From Lachnospiraceae bacterium (GTDB lineage: Bacteria; Bacillota; Clostridia; Lachnospirales; Lachnospiraceae): a stretch of 64,000 bases of DNA. The stretch spans positions 3,370 to 67,369 of the forward strand of contig CAAGKF010000371.1 in assembly GCA_900770345.1 (NCBI GenBank). Direction: 5' to 3'. Positions 25,133 through 33,066 of this stretch are shown here, piece after piece; position 1 is the stretch's first letter, and every line of letters begins with the position of its first letter. A program made the position numbers and the translations under genes. The notes beneath the pieces were generated by a model. It was not told the origin of the DNA, ran no database searches, and worked only from the letters and a program-made list of their open reading frames with translations.

Positions 25133-26253
25133 CAGAACATCCCCCGAATGACCTGGCACACCCGGTCCACATCGTCCATACGCATCTTGGTGTCGCTGGG
25201 CAGACAGACGCCTCTGGCAAACAGCTCCTCCGAAACGGACGCTTCCCCGGCCTTCACATACTTTGCATGGGAGAAAACCGGCTGGCTGTGCATGGGCTTC
25301 CAGAGGTGCCGCCCCTCGATATTCGCTTCGTTCAGCACAGCCAGGACTTCTGCCGGCGTCCTGCCGCAATTCCTGTCCAGCAGCATGGTGGAGAGCCACC
25401 GGTTAGAGCAGGCACAGGCCAGAGAGGGCTGCATGGTCAGGGGCAGGTCCTCCAGATTCTTGCGGTATCGGTCAAAAATGGCCCGTTTCTGTTCCACCCG
25501 CAGGGGAAGAACCTTCATCTGGCCCCGGCCAATCCCGGCACAGATATTGCTCATGCGGTAGTTGTAGCCGATCTCTTCGTGCTGATACCAAGGGAACGGT
25601 TCCCGTGCCTGAGTCGCCAGCTTCAGCGCATGAGAGGCATCATCCGAACTCCTGCATACCAGCATTCCTCCGCCGGAAGTCGTAATGATCTTATTCCCGT
25701 TAAACGAAAGCGCCCCATAATTCCCGAAGGTTCCGCACTTTTGCCCCGCGTATTCGCTGCCTAATGCCTCGGCGGCATCCTCAATCAACGGAACATCATG
25801 CTCGCGGCAGATGGATGTAATCTCATCCAACTTCGCGGGATTACCATACAGGTGGACGGCCACAACCGCCTTGGGCGTGCCATACAGATCAAAGGCTCTC
25901 TCCAGCGCTGCCGGATCCATGTTCCAGGTTTCTTCTTCGCTGTCAATGAACACCGGTTCGGCTCCCAAATAAGCGATAGGGTTTGCGGAAGCAGAAAAGG
26001 TCAGATCCTGACAAAAGACCTGATCTCCCGGCTGGACACCCGCCAGAATCAGGGCAAGGTGCAGTGCGGCAGTACCGGCGGATACAGCCACGGGAACCCC
26101 TTTGCCCAGGAATTTCTGCATGGCTTTTTCAAATTCATTTACGTTTTCGCCTAATGGAGCGATCCAGTTTTTCTGAAACGCATCCTGTATGTATTGAAGC
26201 TCATAGCCCTCGTCCGACATATGCGGACTGGCAAGAAGCAAACGTTCTGGCAC
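25132..26253 (-). CDS. DegT/DnrJ/EryC1-family sugar aminotransferase, PglE-like
   Basis: 373 residues if started at the GTG at 26251-26253, which has GAGGAGG eight bases before it and begins VPERLLLASPHMSDEGYEL, the usual family N-terminus. A GTG at 26293-26295 that overlaps the helicase stop is possible but has no site. PLP motifs: VSAGTAALHLALILAGVQPG, LIEDAAEALGS, and GALSFNGNKIITTSGGGML with the Schiff-base Lys. It aminates a UDP-4-keto sugar. The 4,6-dehydratase (PglF-type) needed for its substrate is not in this window and must come from the host. Confidence 0.9.
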   Translation of the reverse strand: MPERLLLASPHMSDEGYELQYIQDAFQKNWIAPLGENVNEFEKAMQKFLGKGVPVAVSAGTAALHLALILAGVQPGDQVFCQDLTFSASANPIAYLGAEPVFIDSEEETWNMDPAALERAFDLYGTPKAVVAVHLYGNPAKLDEITSICREHDVPLIEDAAEALGSEYAGQKCGTFGNYGALSFNGNKIITTSGGGMLVCRSSDDASHALKLATQAREPFPWYQHEEIGYNYRMSNICAGIGRGQMKVLPLRVEQKRAIFDRYRKNLEDLPLTMQPSLACACSNRWLSTMLLDRNCGRTPAEVLAVLNEANIEGRHLWKPMHSQPVFSHAKYVKAGEASVSEELFARGVCLPSDTKMRMDDVDRVCQVIRGMF

Positions 26254-26291
26254 GATTAAGGCCTCCTCGTTTCTATTGTTTTGATGCTCTG

Positions 26292-29200
26292 TCACTGCGT
26301 CATTCCAATGGACATAAGCAGTTCTTCCTGGCTTGTGGTCAGCCGCCCCTGAGTTTTGGCTGTTTTCTGCCGGGACAGCCAGCGGTATACATTCCTGTCC
26401 TGCTCTGTTTCACAGTCCGTTATCGAGCGTGGAAGGCTTCCATGAAGGCTGTAATAACGCCGTGCCCTTTGATAGTTCAACTCCCAAAGCTCCTCTTTCG
26501 ACCATATCATTCCAACGGAATTCAGGCGGTCAACCTGCTGTGCCGACAGCTTATCCTTTCTTTTTTGCTGCTTTTCCAGCCAGGAATAAAGCCAATAGCC
26601 GTTTTCGCATTGATATCCGGCAGGTACCTCAAGATTTCCGTTCGCCCGGAAATATTCTTCTGCGTTACGAAAGCCGATCTCCCAGGGGTCCTCTTTCTGC
26701 TCCATCCAGGAAAGGTGAAAGATCTCCAGACGCCTTATGGTGTCCTTCTGCAACTCGCCCCGCTTGAAGCGTTGACGTTGACTTTCTATCCAGGTGGCAA
26801 TTTCCCGTTCCTCATCTGTGACAGCGTTTTTCTTTGTGGGCAGCACATGGCCGTGGGCGAGATAATAGTTTTCGGCTCGGTGGAAACTCGCTTCCCAAGG
26901 ACTTTCCGTTTCCCAGATCATGTCAATGCGCTCTAATGCGGCAATCTGCTGCTGGGTCAAGCGCTTTTGCTGATAAGCCTCTCGCTGCTTGGCAATCCAC
27001 TTTCCCAGCCAATATCCATCCTCACAGCGATATCTGTTTGGAACATTCAAATCGCCGAACTCATGGAAGTATGCCTCCGCACGGCAAAAGCTCTGTTCCC
27101 ACTGGCTTTCCGGTATCCATGGAAAGCCAATGCTGTCCAGAAATTCGATTCGGGCCTGGGACATCAGCCCCTGCTTTCTTTTCCAGCGCTGGTTGCTGAT
27201 CCATGCGGCGAGCTTGGTTCCCTTCTCGGTAACATAGCTTTGCGGAACATTCAGGTCCCCATGTTCTTCTTTGTAGCTACGGGCTTCTTCAAATGTCTCC
27301 TTCCACTGACTGTCTAACCTACTGCCGTGGGGCAGAGGCAGTTCTCCCAGCAGCGTCCGCTGTTCTTCGGTCAGACCAGTGCCGGATTCGTACAGCTTGG
27401 TCTGTTTGGCCAGCCATTTCCCAATCCAGAAATCGCCCATCACCTCGGCCTGAGAAATATCCAAGTGGCCGTGTTCCAGATAGTACTGTTTCACCAGTTC
27501 ATATCGGGACTTCCACTGGTCTTCTTCCGACCAAACCATCCCGATCTCCTCCAGCCGTTGGACGCGGTAATCGGATAGCCTTCCGGCAGCGTACCGCTTT
27601 CTCTGCATCCCAATCCAGGAACTCAGCTTTGTGCCCGATGCGCCCACATAGGGCACCGGCACATGAAGATGATGATTTTCTTGATAGAACTGCCGGGCAT
27701 CCTGATAAGCCGTTTCCCACTTGCTGTCTACCCGGCTGCCCCAATTCATGCCGATGGCATCAAGACGAGCGATCTGCTCCGCCGTGGGCGGTGTGCCCCG
27801 CACGGCCCGTCCGGCCCGCAGGGACCGCTGCCTGGCAAGCCACGAGCTGAGACGGATTCCGTCCTTGCCGACGTACTTTGTCGGGACATCTAGATTCCCG
27901 TTGGCATGGTAATATTCCACGGCGGCGTGATAGTTCCGCTCCCAGTAATAGTCCAGCACATTCCAAATCATCCCTATCTGGTCAAGCTGGGCTTTCCGCT
28001 CCGGGGTAAGATATTTCGGGTGAATCCCGGAACTGTTCCAGCTGCGCAGATTGCTCAGCCAACTTCCCAGATTCAGACCGGAATCGGTCGTATATCTAAC
28101 CGGAACATCCAAATCACCATGCTCTTTGTAATAGGCTTCCGCTGCCGCGAAGTTCTTATCCCAATTCAGGTCGGAAACGCTGTCCCAGACCATGCCGATT
28201 TCATCCAGTTTTTTAATCTGCTCGTCTGTCAGGAATCCCTTCATCTGGCCTTTTCGGATGGATCGCTGATTGAACACCCACTGACCAAGGGAATAGCCGT
28301 CCTTCGTCTTGTAGCGGCTGGATATCTCCAGATTCCCGAATTCTTTATAATAGTCCCGGGCATAGCCGTACATCACATTCCAGGAGGCGGAAAGCGTGTC
28401 GTTCAGACGTTCAAACAACTCCCGACAGTCCCGCACCTCGTCGATTACCTGGAAATGCTCCGTTACAACGGCGTCGCCCTCACCTAAAGAGCGGTAATAA
28501 GCCGCGGCGATCTGCATTTCTTCCTCAACGGAACCAATGCTGTAAATGTTCTCGATGTTGTTGACAATATCAAAGATCACAGCATGATTGCCGTTAGCAG
28601 CTGACATAGCCCGCCCGATCTGTTGCTTATAAACAATGGGAGAGACAGTAGGACGCAGCAATATCACGCCGGCAATATCCTCCACATGGATGCCCTCATT
28701 GAACATATCAATGCAGTACAGAAGCTTCAGGTGATTGCTGGTATCTGCCTTAAAGTCTTTGAATGCCTGGCTGGTCTCCGGGTCACTGGAATAGGCAGAA
28801 TAGATGTGCGGAGCCGGGTCCACCTTGGAAAACCACTCGGGCACCTTTTCAATCATTTCGCGCATATGCTCAGCGTTGGCGCAGAACACAATATATTTCC
28901 CACATGGACGATCAATATGCTTGGCAAACACTTCGTCAAGTCCATCTGCCATCTCCAACGCCCGCCGCAGTGCGTCCAGATATTTATCCGCCGCGTCCCG
29001 TACAGGCTTGCTTCTTGTATGGCTGATTTTACGCTTATACTTCTCCAGATCTTTTTGGTAGGAATAAACGGAGAGAATATACTTTGGTGGAGACAAAATT
29101 CCGCGAACAATAGCTTCTCCCAACGTGATCTCAGAGGCCACGTTGCCATTAAACAGCTCGTCGGCCATATCCCGCTGGTTGTCAAGATAGCGAATTGCTG

Positions 29201-29618
29201 TGGCGGACAAGCCGAGGATCGGAATATGCGTATATAATTTCAGGAGACGCTGAACACCAGCTCCCCACATCTCAGCACCACAGCGGTGGAATTCGTCCAG
29301 AATGATATAGTCCGGGTGAATCTCCGCCATCTCATCTTCTTCCATCCCCATCAGCTTGGTATAGGTGATGAAAATAATGTTTTTGGGTAAGAAACCATCC
29401 GCCGCTTTTTTCAGGCCCTCAAGCTGTGTCTCAAAAATATACGAGCTTGGGGAAAGCCAGCAGATCGTCTGTTCAGGATGATCTGCGCACAGCTTGAAAC
29501 CGATGAAGGATTTGCCGGTTCCGGTAGGATGAATAATGGCGGCCTTCCCGGCTTCCGCAAGCATGGCAACGGCGGCTTCATATGCAGTTCGATTATGCTC
29601 AAAAAGCCAGTCACCCAT
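26292..29618 (-). CDS. Superfamily 2 helicase with ten Helicase-Associated repeats
   Basis: 1108 residues from the ATG at 29616-29618 (AGAGAGGTATTTT before it). Residues 1-400 are an SF2 helicase core: IIHPTGTGKS (Walker A near 31), IILDEFHRC (DExH near 108), LGLSATA, and YKQQIGRAMSAANG (motif VI). From about residue 425 to the end I count ten repeats of about 70 residues with the pattern W-x-Y-x-A-x-YY-x-HG-x-L-x-VP, LG-x-WL-x-QR and L-x-IGM-x-W, the Helicase-Associated domain, a winged or Myb-like DNA-binding fold. First gene of the polysaccharide operon and under its invertible promoter. Its role is unknown; a control or DNA-handling function for the locus is inference. Confidence 0.85.
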   Translation of the reverse strand: MGDWLFEHNRTAYEAAVAMLAEAGKAAIIHPTGTGKSFIGFKLCADHPEQTICWLSPSSYIFETQLEGLKKAADGFLPKNIIFITYTKLMGMEEDEMAEIHPDYIILDEFHRCGAEMWGAGVQRLLKLYTHIPILGLSATAIRYLDNQRDMADELFNGNVASEITLGEAIVRGILSPPKYILSVYSYQKDLEKYKRKISHTRSKPVRDAADKYLDALRRALEMADGLDEVFAKHIDRPCGKYIVFCANAEHMREMIEKVPEWFSKVDPAPHIYSAYSSDPETSQAFKDFKADTSNHLKLLYCIDMFNEGIHVEDIAGVILLRPTVSPIVYKQQIGRAMSAANGNHAVIFDIVNNIENIYSIGSVEEEMQIAAAYYRSLGEGDAVVTEHFQVIDEVRDCRELFERLNDTLSASWNVMYGYARDYYKEFGNLEISSRYKTKDGYSLGQWVFNQRSIRKGQMKGFLTDEQIKKLDEIGMVWDSVSDLNWDKNFAAAEAYYKEHGDLDVPVRYTTDSGLNLGSWLSNLRSWNSSGIHPKYLTPERKAQLDQIGMIWNVLDYYWERNYHAAVEYYHANGNLDVPTKYVGKDGIRLSSWLARQRSLRAGRAVRGTPPTAEQIARLDAIGMNWGSRVDSKWETAYQDARQFYQENHHLHVPVPYVGASGTKLSSWIGMQRKRYAAGRLSDYRVQRLEEIGMVWSEEDQWKSRYELVKQYYLEHGHLDISQAEVMGDFWIGKWLAKQTKLYESGTGLTEEQRTLLGELPLPHGSRLDSQWKETFEEARSYKEEHGDLNVPQSYVTEKGTKLAAWISNQRWKRKQGLMSQARIEFLDSIGFPWIPESQWEQSFCRAEAYFHEFGDLNVPNRYRCEDGYWLGKWIAKQREAYQQKRLTQQQIAALERIDMIWETESPWEASFHRAENYYLAHGHVLPTKKNAVTDEEREIATWIESQRQRFKRGELQKDTIRRLEIFHLSWMEQKEDPWEIGFRNAEEYFRANGNLEVPAGYQCENGYWLYSWLEKQQKRKDKLSAQQVDRLNSVGMIWSKEELWELNYQRARRYYSLHGSLPRSITDCETEQDRNVYRWLSRQKTAKTQGRLTTSQEELLMSIGMTQ

Positions 29619-29646
29619 AAAATACCTCTCTACAATTTCACACAAG

Positions 29647-29691
29647 AAAAAACAGGACGATGCAACCAGCGCTGTCTGGCCAAACGTCCTG
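29647..29691 (-). terminator. Intrinsic terminator in the operon leader (possible attenuator)
   Basis: On the minus strand CAGGACG (from 29691) and CGTCCTG (to 29653) close a hairpin whose inner part is CCAGACAGCGCTGG, followed directly by six T (29652-29647). It lies about 230 bases after the invertible promoter and 29 bases before the helicase start, so most transcripts would stop here unless antitermination occurs. Confidence 0.7.
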
Positions 29692-29842
29692 CGAATCCCT
29701 TATATCCTTGTCATATATAAAATCGTCCACTGGAACGCATCTTCCCGTATACAGTTAAGCTGGTCTTCCTCAGGAAAGACATTACAAGTCAAAACTCTGA
29801 TGCTGCTGGGAACAACAGGACCAGGATTGGCTGGACTGTAAA

Positions 29843-29859
29843 GTACACATTTTCGTCCA
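29843..29859 (+). repeat. Left inverted repeat of invertible promoter (IRL)
   Basis: GTACACATTTTCGTCCA. Its reverse complement matches the right repeat at 29958-29974 in 16 of 17 positions. The pair encloses 98 bp with a promoter and lies next to a serine invertase gene. Confidence 0.85.
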
Positions 29860-29957
29860 CATGATTAAGCATACAAGCTATGCCGAAAATAGAGGACATT
29901 CACCCTAAAATACTGCTTCTATTTTACCTCATACTCCCAAAAAATGCAATAGCCTGT
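29860..29957 (-). promoter_or_regulatory. Invertible segment with sigma-70 promoter, ON orientation
   Basis: On the minus strand TTGCAT (29944-29949) and TAAAAT (29921-29926) are separated by exactly 17 bp and point toward the helicase and polysaccharide genes. Inversion between the flanking repeats would turn the promoter toward the invertase 3' end and silence the operon. As deposited, the segment is ON. Confidence 0.8.
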
Positions 29958-29974
29958 TGGATGAAAATGTGTAC
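29958..29974 (+). repeat. Right inverted repeat of invertible promoter (IRR)
   Basis: TGGATGAAAATGTGTAC, 16 of 17 identical to the reverse complement of IRL. Begins 23 bases beyond the invertase stop codon, the usual position for a site acted on by the adjacent invertase. Confidence 0.85.
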
Positions 29975-29997
29975 CATTCCGCGCCTCCAGTAAAGAA

Positions 29998-30591
29998 TCA
30001 CCCTCTGGAAATCCAGTTTTTGAATGTGGAGTGTGATATTCCTAACGTAGCTGCCGCTGCGCGTGCAGTAAGCTCACCGCGTTCCCAAGCGGCTTTGACG
30101 GCTTCAAACTCTGGCGGGCGACTTTTGGGCGGACGGCCAAACTTGACGCCCTTCTCTTTTGCCGCTGCAATCCCTTCCGCCTGCCGCTGGTGGATAAATT
30201 CCCGCTCCACCTGAGCCACATAGCTGAGCAACTGCAAAACAATATCCGCAATCAGGGTGCCAGTCAGGTCACGGCCCTGCCGGGTATCCAACAAAGGCAT
30301 ATCCAGCACAACAATGGTTGCCTGCTTTTCCTTCGTGATAATCCTCCATTGTTCCAGGATCTCGTCATAATTGCGCCCCAGCCGGTCGATGCTCTTGACT
30401 ACAAGCGTATCTCCCGGCTTTATCTTTTTCATAAGCCTTATGTATTCTGGCCGCTGAAAGTCCTTGCCGGATTGCTTGTCCAGATAGATGTTTTTCTGAG
30501 AGACTCCAAAATCCAGCATTGCGATCCTCTGCCGGGCTTCATTCTGTTCTTTTGTAGATACTCGGATATATCCGAAAATTCTTCCGTTCAT
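29998..30591 (-). CDS. Small serine recombinase/DNA invertase
   Basis: 197 residues, the length of Hin/TnpR-type enzymes. Resolvase domain: RIFGYIRVSTKEQNEARQRI (catalytic Ser near residue 12), GDTLVVKSIDRLGRNYDEIL, and VEREFIHQRQAEGIAAAKEK (E helix). C-terminal helix-turn-helix RAAAATLGISHSTFKNWI. The 17-bp inverted repeats and promoter lie just past its stop, so it is most likely the enzyme that flips the polysaccharide promoter. It is not part of the ICE integration module, which uses the large recombinases at the left end. Confidence 0.9.
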   Translation of the reverse strand: MNGRIFGYIRVSTKEQNEARQRIAMLDFGVSQKNIYLDKQSGKDFQRPEYIRLMKKIKPGDTLVVKSIDRLGRNYDEILEQWRIITKEKQATIVVLDMPLLDTRQGRDLTGTLIADIVLQLLSYVAQVEREFIHQRQAEGIAAAKEKGVKFGRPPKSRPPEFEAVKAAWERGELTARAAAATLGISHSTFKNWISRG

Positions 30592-30741
30592 AAGCTACCT
30601 CCATAACGTGATGCTATTATTGTAAACTTCACTGAAAGGCAGCCTTATTTTCTATGGAATGTGAACAGTGGCGTTTGTAGTTATCAGGCCATCCTGATAC
30701 TATCTGGCAAGCAGGGCAAGTGTTTATACAAACCCTTACAG

Positions 30742-30879
30742 CAACGAGAGGCCGGCATCATGCCGGCCTCTCGTTGTGCTTGTTGGGGAAAGCTCCCCAA
30801 GCCCCTGAATACATACAGCAAGCTGTATGGCAGCGCACCGTTCCGGTGCTTAACGCAGGATGATTACCGCTCATCCTGC
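30742..30879. repeat. Array of five hairpins between relaxase and invertase genes
   Basis: Five inverted repeats in 138 bases: 30742-30757/30761-30776 (16 bp perfect, loop TCA), 30783-30789/30794-30800 (TTGGGGA), 30812-30819/30822-30829 (CATACAGC), 30835-30840/30844-30849 (GCACCG), and 30855-30863/30871-30879 (GCAGGATGA, spanning the relaxase stop). No clear T-run follows on the minus strand. Possible insulating terminators, a single-strand origin, or transfer-related structure. The rest of 30592-30863 shows no gene. Confidence 0.55.
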
Positions 30880-32264
30880 TCTTTTCTTTTGCCCCTTGGC
30901 TTTTCCTCCTGGGCCAGGATCGGACGTAAGTTTTCACGATGGATCAGCAGCTCCCGCCGCTCCGCTTCGGCAGTACGAAGCTGGGCATAGACTGACTTTT
31001 TGGCAGCAAGCACTTGGCTGTATTCTTCATTCAGGGATTTCACTGTGGGCAGCTTCTTCAGCCCAAACTCATTGAATACCCGTTTTGCCGCCCGGTGGTC
31101 CTCGATCTCCTGCTGATGTTCTTTCAGAAATTCTTTGGAGTAGCCGGACGCTTTGTATTCCTGAAAGACCTGACGTGTCCGGGAGTAATTGATAATGTGC
31201 TGCTTGAGCATAGCGATTTCTGTCAGCCGTGTCTGCATTGTATCCAGCTGATTGGATAATTCACGGCACCGTTCTACAGCGGTATCCGCTGCCTGTGATA
31301 ATCTCTCATAGCTGCCTCCGCAGTAAGTCTGCATATACCATAAAGATTTGGAAGCCGCATTGGTGTTGAAATTCGTAGCCCACCGCTCATAAGCAAATCC
31401 CTTGTTAGCCGCTCGGATGGCATCCATATCCAGCACCTGCTGTGTTTTTGGGGCAGCGGATCGATCACGTTTTTTCCTGGGTGTATGCTTTTTACCGCCG
31501 CTGATCACCGCACGGATTTCCTCCTCGGTGTATCCCGCTTGCAAGGAATCCATGCGGATATTTTTCTGACCATCCATGCAGAAGGTGATGTGTTTTCCGG
31601 GTTTAATCCTGTATCCGGACTGCTGCATCAGTTCGAGAAATGCGTCAAAGGTGTGGGGATGCTTGGCCAGCGCTTCATCAATGGTAATGCGCAGCTGCTC
31701 CCGATTTGACAGCTTTGCCCGGTTTCCCAACCACTTCCCATAGTGGCTGTGGGTAAAACGTTTGGGGTCCTTGACAACAGATAGCTGGTGCGCGATGCAG
31801 ATAATATCGCTGAGCTTGGCAACAGCCCGCCAGGAACCGCGAAAATCCCGGAACTTGTGCTTACAATCCAGTGTAACTGCGCTCCAGTAGATGTGATTGT
31901 GGATGTGCTTTTTGTCCGTATGGGTGCAGACGATAAAAGCGTGTTTTCCTTTCAGAAAGCGGGAAGCAAATTCATACCCCACCTTTTGCGCTTCCTCCGG
32001 AGTAATCTCTCCCGGCTTAAAGGACTGCCGTATCTGATAGGCAATCACATCGCTTTTCTGCTCCCTGCCTGTGAGCTGCATATACTCCCGCTTGGCAAGG
32101 AGGAACTCTGCATCCGCTGTATGAGGGTCACAGGCATATGTGGTTATCAGCTCACCACCGTTTGTTTTTTCCGGATTCATACCATAGGCGGTGCGGTCCG
32201 ACAGGCATTGCGCAATGGTCTTTCCTTTTCCTGTGTGCATTGGAATAATTCGCGTAGTAGCCAA
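30864..32264 (-). CDS. MOB-family relaxase (conjugative nickase)
   Basis: 466 residues. N-terminal relaxase domain starting ATTRIIPMHTGKGKTIAQCL with the metal-binding triad in FIVCTHTDKKHIHNHIYWSA (His-x-x-x-His near residue 120) and SDIICIAHQLSV. The C-terminal third is coiled coil (CRELSNQLDTMQTRLTEIAM). It should nick oriT and lead the strand to the VirD4 coupling protein. Typical of MOBP-type relaxases of Tn1549-like elements. A terminator (32307-32344) separates it from the CD1845 gene, so it may have its own promoter. Confidence 0.9.
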   Translation of the reverse strand: MATTRIIPMHTGKGKTIAQCLSDRTAYGMNPEKTNGGELITTYACDPHTADAEFLLAKREYMQLTGREQKSDVIAYQIRQSFKPGEITPEEAQKVGYEFASRFLKGKHAFIVCTHTDKKHIHNHIYWSAVTLDCKHKFRDFRGSWRAVAKLSDIICIAHQLSVVKDPKRFTHSHYGKWLGNRAKLSNREQLRITIDEALAKHPHTFDAFLELMQQSGYRIKPGKHITFCMDGQKNIRMDSLQAGYTEEEIRAVISGGKKHTPRKKRDRSAAPKTQQVLDMDAIRAANKGFAYERWATNFNTNAASKSLWYMQTYCGGSYERLSQAADTAVERCRELSNQLDTMQTRLTEIAMLKQHIINYSRTRQVFQEYKASGYSKEFLKEHQQEIEDHRAAKRVFNEFGLKKLPTVKSLNEEYSQVLAAKKSVYAQLRTAEAERRELLIHRENLRPILAQEEKPRGKRKEQDER

Positions 32265-32306
32265 TAGACCACGCCTCCTTCCTCAAAGATATTGCGCAAA
32301 GAAAAA

Positions 32307-32344
32307 GAGCGGGACGGCTCAAAAGGAAATGAACCGTCCCGCTC
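32307..32344 (-). terminator. Intrinsic terminator between CD1845-like and relaxase genes
   Basis: GAGCGGGACGG (32307-32317) pairs with CCGTCCCGCTC (32334-32344). On the minus strand the stem is followed by TTTTTCTTT, a clear intrinsic terminator. Confidence 0.8.
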
Positions 32345-32357
32345 ATACATTTAGTTT

Positions 32358-32645
32358 TCAATAGAGCCAGTCCTGAAGCGCATATCGCAGCTGCTGTACT
32401 TTGCCCAGCAGCCATGCCGCCAGCATCGGCAACCCAAAGGGGCTGATAAGAAATGCAAAGATCAGGACGATGATGCCATTGGTTCGATTAACAGCGAAGA
32501 ACAGGATTACAGCCAAAATGGCGAAAACCGTACCGGCAATTCCGAAGAACACGGATGACACCGTAAGCAGGAACGCAAAGAAATTGACAAACAGGATCAG
32601 TGCCAGCATAACCGGCGCAAACAGAATTTTCAGCAGAATCCGCAT
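32358..32645 (-). CDS. CD1845-family small membrane protein
   Basis: 95 residues, almost entirely hydrophobic: ILFAPVMLALILFVNFFAFL, GIAGTVFAILAVILFFAVNR and IIVLIFAFLISPFGLPMLAA give three to four membrane helices. Matches the CD1845 family carried next to mobilisation genes in clostridial conjugative transposons. Function unknown. It has its own good promoter and an AGGGAGG site. Confidence 0.8.
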   Translation of the reverse strand: MRILLKILFAPVMLALILFVNFFAFLLTVSSVFFGIAGTVFAILAVILFFAVNRTNGIIVLIFAFLISPFGLPMLAAWLLGKVQQLRYALQDWLY

Positions 32646-32672
32646 GGTGCATCGCCTCCCTCTTTTTCTTTT

Positions 32673-32701
32673 ATCATAGACCGGAATACTTTGTTTTGCA
32701 A
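32673..32701 (-). promoter_or_regulatory. Promoter of the CD1845-like gene
   Basis: TTGCAA (32696-32701) and TATGAT (32673-32678) with a 17-bp spacer on the minus strand, about 30 bases before the start codon. Confidence 0.6.
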
Positions 32702-32727
32702 GGATGGCTGGTGGGATAAATACTCCA

Positions 32728-33063
32728 TCAGGAGACCAGCGCCAAACGGGTCAGGATTGTATTCGCAGCCTGCCATAACTGCTCCTGCCGCTGGAGTATA
32801 TCCTCCATGTCGGCAGCGTAGAAACGCCCGGTTTCGTTCAGCCGTCTGGCGATCTGATTCAGGTTATTGCTGGACCGGCGCAGCAGGGAGATCATCTCCC
32901 GCAGTTCTGGCAAATCCAGCTTCAGAATATAGCCGTCGATGGCAATTTTACGCAGGTAGGCGCTAAGATTTTCAGTGCCGACCTGCTCCATCTTCGCCTG
33001 AATCTGCTCCCGCTCTTCTTCGGATACCCAAAAAATAATCTGAATATTTCGCTTTCTGCTCAT
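32728..33063 (-). CDS. mobC: MobC-family relaxosome accessory protein
   Basis: 111 residues. RNIQIIFWVSEEEREQIQAK is a ribbon-helix-helix start and LPELREMISLLRRSSNNLNQ followed by IARRLNETG is the MobC signature. MobC proteins bind near oriT and help the relaxase open the DNA. Starts four bases after the DUF3849 gene ends. The transfer origin is expected close to here or near the relaxase, but no nick site was recognised. Confidence 0.88.
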   Translation of the reverse strand: MSRKRNIQIIFWVSEEEREQIQAKMEQVGTENLSAYLRKIAIDGYILKLDLPELREMISLLRRSSNNLNQIARRLNETGRFYAADMEDILQRQEQLWQAANTILTRLALVS

Positions 33064-33066
33064 AGT

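Noticed and set aside
29707..29842. Coding-like stretch without a start in the operon leader (contains VFPEEDQLNCIREDAFQW)
   Set aside because: It has no start codon or ribosome-binding site in frame and ends after about 45 codons. It could be a gene remnant, but I recognise no family.
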